Part shown: positions 50,392 to 59,000 of the stretch, in pieces
Position numbering within the stretch: the stretch's first letter is position 1
Layout: every line of letters starts with the position of its first letter
Assembly: GCA_002811645.1 (NCBI GenBank)
Contig: PDIP01000045.1
Location: forward strand, 147,703 to 211,702
Source: Corallochytrium limacisporum
Taxonomy: Eukaryota; Opisthokonta
DNA length: 64,000 nt
Direction: 5' to 3'
Position numbers and translations under genes: made by a program
The notes under the pieces: generated by a model
Seen by the model: the letters and a program-made list of their open reading frames with translations, nothing else
Databases searched by the model: none
What the model was told of the DNA's origin: nothing

Positions 50392-50880
50392 TCAAGTTGT
50401 GACGACTGTCGATGATGCCGTGAAAGAAACCGTGTTTCCGCTATTTGTTGCTGTGATTACGGGCAAGTTGGCCTCATAGCCAGGTCCACCAGAACGCAAC
50501 GCTATGGCCCCTACCGTACCCCACAGCGATTGGAACCGTATCTGCGCACGATTTGCTTGGCCAATGGTACTAACGTTCCGTACGTCGTCAATCAGCAAAC
50601 TGATACCAAGCGCAGTATTTTGTCCCGAACTGGTTGACCACTGATAGCTGACAGATTTCACCACATTTGAGCAAGTGTCAGCTGCCAGTAAGGGCACCGT
50701 AGCATTTCCACCGGGACACTCAATTGCCGTCCCGCTCTCGTTCCCCTTTCCCCCTTCGCACCCCCACCACCCTTTTACTGAACCTTTGGCCTCCTGCTCC
50801 GTGCGTAAAGAGAAACGGAACTCCGGCACCTCCCCGGAGAATTGACTAATCAATAATTCCGACTGAATCTGTGCAATTCA
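50392..50880 (-). pseudogene. Met-less ORF resembling part of a tectonic-family domain
   Basis: An open frame of about 160 codons without a single ATG, bounded upstream by an in-frame TGA. The segment CSNVVKSVSYQW...NRAQIRFQSLW, then LRSGGPGYEANLPVITA, resembles the repeat unit of tectonics, ciliary transition-zone proteins, whose motif is SGNPGY followed by a G-x-P step. The match is by eye and weak. It ends at 50392, 149 bp from the convergent subtilase stop, which is the position a real gene would occupy here. It is either a remnant of a longer gene, or the last exon of a gene whose first exon I cannot find. Upstream it overlaps the possible 5' extension of the UROS frame. Confidence 0.3.
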
Positions 50881-51125
50881 GACAAGGGCGGGACGAAGGT
50901 CGCTTTGGCATCTGTTGCTTTGAATTTCGCTTTGCGTTGCCGGAGTTCATGTACGGATGTGTCGGTCTATATTCGCCCAGGGATGGAGATGAACATAGTC
51001 TGAATAGAAGATATTTCTTGGTCCCTGACAATGTCCTTGACGGTTCAGATTTGATCTCAATGGGCGGCTTGTTGACCTGGAATCCTCATAACAATCCTGA
51101 ACGGTTCACTTACAATGAAAAGATC

Positions 51126-51968
51126 ATGATGACGGGATTGCGAGTCGTTCTCGCGAAGGAACCATCTCTGAATGGGAATGATCATGACCCGTATGTACAA
51201 GCATTTCAGAAGCAGGATGCTACGATTGAGTACGTCCCCATACTGAAACACAACACAGCATCCGAAAGTGAGATCCGCAAGAAACTTTCGGACCAACATG
51301 CCAGTGAGTATCTTGGAATAGCGCTGACTAGTACAAAGGCTGTGAGAGCCATTCAGCAGGCATTTCCTGTAGAATCAACGCCACTGTCATCCTCTTGGAC
51401 AGAGCTTCCGTATTTTGTTGTGGGAGCGAAGACAGGTGCCGCGGCAAAGGATTTATTTCGTGGCCGAGAGGCCGCCTTAACTGCAGACAATGCAACGACA
51501 CTGGGAAAAGAGCTGCTCACATGGATCGATGACAAACGCAGCAAGGGAAGCGAATTTGATGGAAAGAAAGTCCTCTTTCCCTGCAGTGCAATTGCTCTAG
51601 AAAACCTACAAGCAATGTTGGCGAAAGGAGAGACAGGTATCCAACTGGATCGATGGCATGTGTATAGTACTGGACCTGATCTCCAGGGTGCATCAAAAAT
51701 ACGGGAGGCTCTCGAGTCCGGTAAGACTGATGCTGTGGTGTTCTTTAGTCCGTCAGGTGTGAGTGCTGTCCTCGGAACAAATCCATCGCCATCACCGGCA
51801 AGGGCTGCCTTTGGGGCCATGGGACCCAGTACGGAACAGACCCTACGGGATTCTGGGCATGTTGCCTCCTTTGTTGCGGCCCATCCCACCCCAGAGGACC
51901 TCGCCGAGGCCTTTGGAGCGTGGAAGGACTCTCTGACTACCAAGACAACGTGGAAGGTGATCAACTGA
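51126..51968 (+). CDS. Uroporphyrinogen-III synthase
   Basis: 280 residues from the ATG at 51126. It closes and inverts ring D of hydroxymethylbilane to give uroporphyrinogen III in heme synthesis. The family pattern is clear though sequence is poorly conserved in general: LRVVLAKEPS...DPYVQAF at the start, YVPILKHN, a LGIALTSTKAVRAI strand-helix, LPYFVVGAKTG, VLFPCSA, and the C-terminal VVFFSPSGVSAVL and AFGAMGPSTEQTLRDSGH...AAHPTPEDLAEAF. The frame is open back to 50871, with further in-frame ATGs at 50949 and 51060; these would add 59 or 22 residues not seen in the family. Length with the chosen start fits the usual 260-285. It converges on EFL1 with a 95 bp gap. Confidence 0.88.
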   Translation: MMTGLRVVLAKEPSLNGNDHDPYVQAFQKQDATIEYVPILKHNTASESEIRKKLSDQHASEYLGIALTSTKAVRAIQQAFPVESTPLSSSWTELPYFVVGAKTGAAAKDLFRGREAALTADNATTLGKELLTWIDDKRSKGSEFDGKKVLFPCSAIALENLQAMLAKGETGIQLDRWHVYSTGPDLQGASKIREALESGKTDAVVFFSPSGVSAVLGTNPSPSPARAAFGAMGPSTEQTLRDSGHVASFVAAHPTPEDLAEAFGAWKDSLTTKTTWKVIN

Positions 51969-52063
51969 ATAGAAATGTATAGTAGTCTATGTGAGCGCTT
52001 TGCATCTGATATGAATCTAGCTACATGCATATTCTTTAAAGCCATACTTTCGGTTTCTTCATT

Positions 52064-55000
52064 TTACTTGGCCTTCAGAGTCCGCTGCTTCTCAGCATTC
52101 TCAACAACCTTCTCGTCTACGTGAATACCCTTGCGACGACGAATGTCGTTCATGTAGCGCCGAGCAATGTTTTCTGCGTCAGCCTTCTCGCCATAGTACT
52201 CAAGCTCCTCCTCCGTAGTGGGGACCCAGAGCGGATCCTGTTCTAGAATTTCCCAGCCCTTGAACACAAGTTGTGGTGCTGCCAGACCGGAGGTACGCTT
52301 ACGGATCTCTTCCGCAAACCCGAAGCTTTCGACGACGGGGATCACAGATTTAATTATGAAGCTGTCCGTACCTTCTTTCATTTCCTCGGATAGAATGCGT
52401 CCGGAGCGACGGCCAATGACACTGTACACCTTACCCAACACTTCGGTCGTTGCCTGGATCTCACAGCTGTACATGGCGACCATTAGGCGAGCCGGTTGGG
52501 CAAGGAATGCCTGTCGGCAAGCTTCACGCATACCAGGGATGGCCGGACCGGTGAGTGACGAAAGAGTGTTAGCCAAAGTTTGATCCGCATCAGGATGTAA
52601 CTCGACGGCACGGAGGACAAAGGCGACTCCGTGTACTGCTTCACCACAGAGTGGTCCGTTGCCGGTGGCCATGCTGAAACCTTGTTGAAAGGATGACTCC
52701 AGTGTTCGACCAATCATCCGGTGGTCTTCGTCTGTACCAGCCTTCGGTATCTCGCTAAGAAGCTTATGGAAAGCCGCCGAGAACGGAATATCTGTCACGT
52801 TGATCAGAACGTTGGGTCCGTAGGAGCGCGGCCCCAGGGTAACAATTTTGGAAAGTACATTCATGAAGGCCTCTTCAACAATCTCGCCGCAATTGGCTCG
52901 AGCATAGTCACCAGTGGGATCCTTTGCTGCCTCTGCGAATGCTTTACTTAAATCGCTGGCCACTGCCTTCGCATCATCCATCAGATGTTCGTCCAAAGCG
53001 ACCTTGTCAGAAATCAGCGGATGCAGTAAGTCCTTGTTCTGTTCAATGATCTCTACGGCTTTTGCGGGCATCGGCACCGCGCTCAAGTGCAGTAACATCC
53101 GTCCATTGCTCACGGTGTACACCTGCTTGGGCTCAATGGGCTTCACTTGCAAGATCTCTTCTTCACGCACATCAAGTCGTGGCAATCGGATTACAGTTTC
53201 ACGGAACTGCACGATGGGTTTTGATGCGTGCACTGGTACGCCTGCGTACATTTCGTCCAGGTCCTTGAGGCAAGTCTCGAGATGCACTTCACCGGAACAA
53301 GCGAGCATGTATTCACCAGTCTGTGCCACCCATGTTTCAACCGCTGGATCGCTTTGGTTCAAAAGTTCCAAACCCTTCTGGACTTCTTTCATATGCATTG
53401 GATTGACAGGCTCAATAGCAACGTGCACAATGGGAGCAACATCAAAGTACATCGGACTGACTGAAGGACAGGGAGTAGACAAATCACTGATGGTTGCGGT
53501 CTTGAACACGGTGCCTTCCAGACCTCGAATACCAATAATGTTGCCAGCCGAGCACTCCGGGACACTTTCGAGCTCCCGGCCCATGAAGAGATACAAATCC
53601 CCTACATTCTTGCGTACCACTTCCTTGTCACGGTCACCACTGAGGGCATCAAAACGTGGAGGAATGATCTGCACGGTCTGGCCCGCCTTGAGCGTCCCTG
53701 AATACACCCGCGCGAACGCAATCATTGTATGATCAGAGTTCTTCTGCTGAAGGGTGCCATTAGAGTTACCTGCCATCGCTCCTGCAAAATCAAAGCCATA
53801 CTCATCACCAGCCTCTTCTCGCATATTTTGCAGCTCACGTTCTCTCCTGAGGCGCTCCAGTTCTGCTTTCCGAGCAGCCTCCCGTTCCTGTTCTCGCTTC
53901 ATACGTTCCGCCTCAGTCAGTACAGGCAGCGACGAGTTGGGAACAGCTACCATCTTGCTGATGTACACCATCAAGGGTGCGTCTTCCGCAAAGTCGCATG
54001 CTTGCACGGACTCCTGGATCTTCTTAACCTCTGTGGGGAACGCATTGTGGTCCTTCTGTCCATACAGGAGACGTCCTGCACGCTCTGTAGTCATTGCACT
54101 CGGTGCGGGAAGCAGATCCACCACCGCGGTCAAAACAGACTGCGCAAGCGGTAGCCATTGGGACATAAGTACTGGCAATTGTATCTCAATGTCTTTGTTT
54201 CGCGCATCCCTAGTGTTCATATTGAGTTGCAGGGCGCCCGCGACCTTTTCAATCTTATCCTGGTCACGACTCTGGATCACTTCAAAAAATTTCCACAGGT
54301 TCTCGAGCACAATTTGGACAAAGAGTGGTTTCTTACCCTTGGATCCTGCTCCGGGAAGAATCTTTTTCTGGGCCGGACTGATGTAGTAGTCGCCCCAAAG
54401 AGTTGCCTGCAATACCTTTTCCTTTGCCTTTAGCTTCGCTGCGTATAGCTTGGCGAAGTCGGAAACCCGGAACGCCCATCCTTGGAACGCGCTAGCAAAT
54501 ATGACATTGTCCTTTTCGGGGCTGAAGTAAAGGTGTTCATCGTCGACGTCATCAATTGCCCATTGCTCAAGACTGATGCCCACTCCTTCGTCATTAGCAT
54601 CGTCTTCATCAGCCGTTACATCTTCGGATTGTATCTTGTCAAAACCGGCTCCAGCAGCTTTCGCCATTAGGTCCGCTGTGTGCAAGTGGGCCACAATCGC
54701 ATTCGCCTGTTCTATCACCCTCTGTAAGTGCTGATATGCCTGCTCCGGTGTCAGCTGAAGCTCTGTAATGAGACGGTCGACTTTATTGATGACCAGCAAA
54801 GGGGCAATACCTTCGATCCAAGCTTGGCGCATGACTGCATGTGTCTGTGGACACACTCCCTCTACCGCGTCTATCACAATGAGGCACCCGTCACTTAGCC
54901 GGACAGCCGTGGATACCTCACTGCTAAAGTCAACATGGCCCGGAGAATCGATCAGATTCAAGAAATATGCAGCATTATCATGCCCTCCTTTGAACAGCAG

Positions 55001-55228
55001 TGATATTGCACTGGATTTCATTGTAATACCACGCTCTTGCTCGTCATCGCGTGAGTCCAAGTACCGCAGCTTTCCGCTCATACGTTGGCTGATGATACCA
55101 TTGGAAGCAATCAATGAATCTGTCAATGTTGTCTTACCATGATCTACATGCGCAAGCACGCAAATATTTCGAATGTGGTTGGGCCGCCGCTGCAGCTTGC
55201 CAATGAGTTCAGCGCCAAGAGCAGGCAT
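52064..55228 (-). CDS. EFL1: Elongation factor-like GTPase 1 (EFL1/Ria1), 60S maturation
   Basis: 1054 residues, EF-2-like. GTPase motifs: AHVDHGKTT (G1, about 26-34), RGITM (66-70), DSPGHVDF (94-101), NKVD (148-151). A charged insertion that distinguishes EFL1 from EF-2 lies within the first 450 residues, with an acidic stretch near 200 and a KREQEREAARKAELERLRRERE helix near 450-475. Domains II-V follow, including ACSGEVHLETCLKDL and the C-terminal RRSGRILSEEMKEGTDSFIIK. The EF-2 diphthamide-loop histidine context is not evident. In yeast and animals EFL1 acts with SBDS to release eIF6 from new cytoplasmic 60S subunits. The start ATG is at 55228. Confidence 0.95.
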   Translation of the reverse strand: MPALGAELIGKLQRRPNHIRNICVLAHVDHGKTTLTDSLIASNGIISQRMSGKLRYLDSRDDEQERGITMKSSAISLLFKGGHDNAAYFLNLIDSPGHVDFSSEVSTAVRLSDGCLIVIDAVEGVCPQTHAVMRQAWIEGIAPLLVINKVDRLITELQLTPEQAYQHLQRVIEQANAIVAHLHTADLMAKAAGAGFDKIQSEDVTADEDDANDEGVGISLEQWAIDDVDDEHLYFSPEKDNVIFASAFQGWAFRVSDFAKLYAAKLKAKEKVLQATLWGDYYISPAQKKILPGAGSKGKKPLFVQIVLENLWKFFEVIQSRDQDKIEKVAGALQLNMNTRDARNKDIEIQLPVLMSQWLPLAQSVLTAVVDLLPAPSAMTTERAGRLLYGQKDHNAFPTEVKKIQESVQACDFAEDAPLMVYISKMVAVPNSSLPVLTEAERMKREQEREAARKAELERLRRERELQNMREEAGDEYGFDFAGAMAGNSNGTLQQKNSDHTMIAFARVYSGTLKAGQTVQIIPPRFDALSGDRDKEVVRKNVGDLYLFMGRELESVPECSAGNIIGIRGLEGTVFKTATISDLSTPCPSVSPMYFDVAPIVHVAIEPVNPMHMKEVQKGLELLNQSDPAVETWVAQTGEYMLACSGEVHLETCLKDLDEMYAGVPVHASKPIVQFRETVIRLPRLDVREEEILQVKPIEPKQVYTVSNGRMLLHLSAVPMPAKAVEIIEQNKDLLHPLISDKVALDEHLMDDAKAVASDLSKAFAEAAKDPTGDYARANCGEIVEEAFMNVLSKIVTLGPRSYGPNVLINVTDIPFSAAFHKLLSEIPKAGTDEDHRMIGRTLESSFQQGFSMATGNGPLCGEAVHGVAFVLRAVELHPDADQTLANTLSSLTGPAIPGMREACRQAFLAQPARLMVAMYSCEIQATTEVLGKVYSVIGRRSGRILSEEMKEGTDSFIIKSVIPVVESFGFAEEIRKRTSGLAAPQLVFKGWEILEQDPLWVPTTEEELEYYGEKADAENIARRYMNDIRRRKGIHVDEKVVENAEKQRTLKAK

Positions 55229-56023
55229 CTTCTATCTAGAAAGGCGGGTGAATTCAATCACACCACTACTAGTTTGATCGCCTATGTATTCGCTGTGTCT
55301 GTACCTGGTTGCTCTCGTGTGTGTATATTCATTCCTTTACTACTACGCTCTCGTGACTTATCCCAACTAATACCATTGGTGCTTGCGCAGCCAGGAAGCT
55401 TGATGATGACATGTGCCTCAGTGGGTATCCTCTTCCTTGGCTTGCTCAGGCCATCCCCACCTGACTCGGCCGCGAGGAGGAGGCAAGGGGTTCAGCCTTC
55501 CAATTGAGCTGTTCTGGAGGGTCTGCTGGGTGGGGAGGCGCACACACTCTCACTCTTCAGTGCAAAATTCTTCTCGCTTAAGGTCGTATTGTATTGCGCA
55601 AAATATAAGGATGTAAATATATATATATTGATCATTTTCACAATCTCTTCGTAAAGAGGGAAGTCAAAAGGGTGAATGGTGTGGGTTGGGAAAGGCTAGT
55701 GAATGGCAGCGAAGCATCAGCATGATGAGCCACTCAAACTGCGCAAAAGTTGGGGACAGATAGCACAAAAGAGGGTGCCATCATGTTGCCACAATTCCCG
55801 ATATCGACTAAGTTGGGGACAAGGTGATACGAGTGTTGTGGTTCATGCCAAGGCTGACATTCACCTTCCCGGATCCCTCTCGTCCTCCCTCCCACGACAG
55901 TGTCATGTTGCTCTGATCCCATATACTCTTTGTCCTGTTCGATATGTTGGTACACGCGTAAGTAGTACAAAGGCAGCTCTAGGGTCGAGAAGTGTTTTGA
56001 ATATGGTTCAAGACACAAACTCT
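55229..56023. other. Intergenic between myosin and EFL1 (both minus strand)
   Basis: 795 bp containing the myosin 3' UTR and the EFL1 promoter. A TATATATATAT run lies at 55618-55629. AAGTTGGGGACA occurs twice, at about 55748-55759 and 55811-55822. No gene seen. Confidence 0.55.
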
Positions 56024-59000
56024 TTAGGCGGCAGCCTCGGCACGCAGACGAGACTTGATGTCCTGGTTCTCCTGCTCCAGAGCAGTGATCTTTTCTTCCA
56101 GTTCCTCGACCTCGCGCACAAGAGTACGGTTGCGCTTTTGGATGCTCATGTTGGACTCCTCGATGTCGTCCTGAGCAGACTGCAGGCTCTTGACCTTCTC
56201 CTTGTACTTCTCGGTCTGCTCCTTCTCGTTCAGAGTGCGGCGCTTCTCCTCGTCCAGAGAGAACTGCAGATCCTTAGCACGGCGTTCGGCGCTGCGAGCA
56301 GTCTTCTGGTAGTCGGCGTTGCAGCGGCGCTCGTTTTCGACTTCCAGGTTGAGAGAGGCGATCTCGTTCTCCAGCTTGGTGATCTTGGTCTTGGCACCAC
56401 GCACGCCAGAGTTCTCGAGCTCCTCGTTCTTGGTAGTAAGGTCGCGGACCTTGCGTTCCAGAGCAATCTTCTGACGCTCGAGCTCCTCACGCTCCTCCTG
56501 CTCCGAGTCCTGCTCGCTCTTGAAGCGCTCAAGCTCCTCCTGGGCACGCTTGGCCTTGTTCAAGGCCTCCTGGCGCTCCATCTCGAGCTCCTCCATCTCA
56601 GCCTTGAGGGTGGAGATCTCAGACTCATAGCGGGCCTTTTGCTCAATACCGGCGGTCTTGGAAGCACGTTCAGCCTCGAGATTCGCCAGGGCTTCATCAA
56701 GTTCGCCCTGAAGAATCTTCTTGCTGCGCTCGGCGGCGGCAGCTGAAGCGTTGGCACCGTCGATCTCGTTGGAAATTTCGGTGAACTTGCGCTCCCACTT
56801 CGTAGCCTCGTCGCGGACACCGTCCTTGGACTTGTGCTCCTCCTCGATCTCGGTGCGCAGCTCGTTGATCTGCTGCTGCAGGCGCTTCACCTGCTTCTGC
56901 AGCTCTCCGTTTTGCTTCTGGGTGTTATCCACAGCAATTTCGAGCTCGTTCATCTCCAGCTCAATCTTCTTCTTGAGGCTTACAGCCTCGTTCTTGCGGC
57001 GGACCTCAGTCTCCAGAGATTCGTTGATGGAATCAATCTGGCGCTGGAAGTTCTTGCGGATCTCCTCAATCTGGGCGTCCTTATCGTGAAGGCGGCGCTC
57101 AGACTCAACCTTCAGGTGATTCAACTCGACCTGGACGCGCATCTTGCCGTCCTCAGCCAAAGTCAGATCACCCTCCAGCTCCTCGACCTGGGAACGCAGC
57201 TCCTGGGCCTCCATCTCGGCCTTGCGGCGGGCCATCTCGACTTCGTGAGAGGCCTTACCACCCTCGCCAGCGGACTCAGTCAGCTGTTCGACCTCCTCCT
57301 TCAGGTTGCTGTTCTCGCGCTTGAAGCGGTCAAGCTCAACCTCAAGCTCCTCAAGTTGGTTCTTGTAGGAGAAGGCCTGGGCTTGGGCCTCGGAGAACTG
57401 GCGCTGAGCGTCCTGGGTCTTCAGAGTCTCCTCTTCGACCTTCTGCTTCCACTCCTGCAGCTGCTGGTCAAACTTGCGCTTCGACTTCTCCATGCCGCTG
57501 GTGTCGGCCTTGACTTTCTCGAGCTCAAGGACAGCATCCTCCAGTTCCTGTTGGATCTTGCGCTTGCTAGCCTCAGCGGCCTTGACCTTCTGCTCCTTCT
57601 CAGCGCTCTCGGCGTGCGCCTCTTCGATGGTGCGCTTCAGACGCTTGGCGCGGTCGTCCTCCTCAGTGAGGCGGGCGTTCAGCTCGGTGGCCTGGCGACG
57701 AGCCTCTTCAGCCTCCTTCTTGGCGGCCTCGATCTGTGCCGCCAGGGCCTCCTGCTCGGCAGACTTTTCGGCATCGGAAGATTCCAAGTTCTGCAGCTGC
57801 AGTTCCAGCTTCTTGGCGTTGGAGAGGGCCTCGAGCTTCTTGGCATTGGCCTCCTCTAGCTGTTCCTTGTAGGAAGTCACTTCCTCCTCCAGGGTCTTCT
57901 TGGCCTTGGAGAGAGTGCCAACCTGGTGCTGGTTGTCCTCCAGCTGAGAGGACAGGCTGGCGTTCTCAGACTGCAGAGAGCTAAGGGCAGACTCAGCCTC
58001 AACAGCACGGCGCTCGTACTCCTCAGCCCTGGCGGCAGCCTCAGCAAGATCGGACTGAGCCTTCTTCAGCTGCTTCTCGAGCTCAGCAATGCGGGCACGC
58101 AGAGTCTCAACGGAGTCGCCGACCTCAGCCTTCTCAGCGGCCAGGGCGTTCTTGGCCTTCTCAGCCTCGCGGCGGGCGTTGTTGGCAGCCTCCAGTTCAC
58201 CGCTCAGCTCCTCAATCTGGGCAGACATTTGCTTCTTAGAGGCAGCCAGACGCTCTTCACCTTCCTTGCGGACGCGTTCCAGCTCAGACTTGGCGCGGAT
58301 CAGTTCCTCGGCCTTCATCTTGGAAGCCTCTGCGGCGGCAGCGGTAGCACCACCAGCCTCGTCCAGCCTGTCGTTGAGTTCCTGCAGCTGGCGTTCCAGT
58401 TCAGCACGCTGGCGTTCAGTGGATTCACGCTGGTTCTTTTCGGCGTCGAGGTCCTCGTCGAGCTCGTCAATCTTGGATTGCATTTCACGGATCTTGCGCT
58501 CCAGAGAAGAAACCTTGGCGGACTGCTCCTCGTACTCGGCAGTGGCCTGGCTGAGCTCTTCTTCCTTGCGGCGGAGCTGGTCCTCCATTTCGCCACCAGA
58601 GCTCTTGAGGTTTTCGAGGTTGCCACCAAGCTCACGAACCTGGGCCTCCAGGGCGCGCTTAGCCTTCTCAGCGTCAGCACGTCCAGCCTTCTCCTTTTCG
58701 AGCTGCTCATCGAGTTCAGCCTTGGCCTGTTCCAGCTTAGCCTTGGCGCGGGTAACCTTGTTGAGCTCATCCTCCGCAGTCTGCAGAGCAGTCTGCAGTT
58801 CCTGGATCTTCTCATCCTGGGCAGCCTTCTCCTTCTGCAGACGGTCGATGATGTCCTGCTTGGCATTGATTTCGGCCAGAAGTTCAGCAATCTTGGAGTC
58901 GCGGCCGCCCTGTTCGGACTCGAGGCGCTTGCGAGACTCCTCCATCTCTTCCTTAGCACGCTCAAGCTCCTCGACACGGAGCTCCAGCTTCTTCTTCTCG

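Noticed and set aside
50871..51125. N-terminal extension of UROS from GTG 50871 or ATGs 50949/51060
   Set aside because: Extra residues do not resemble the family or a targeting peptide; the conserved fold begins right after the ATG at 51126.
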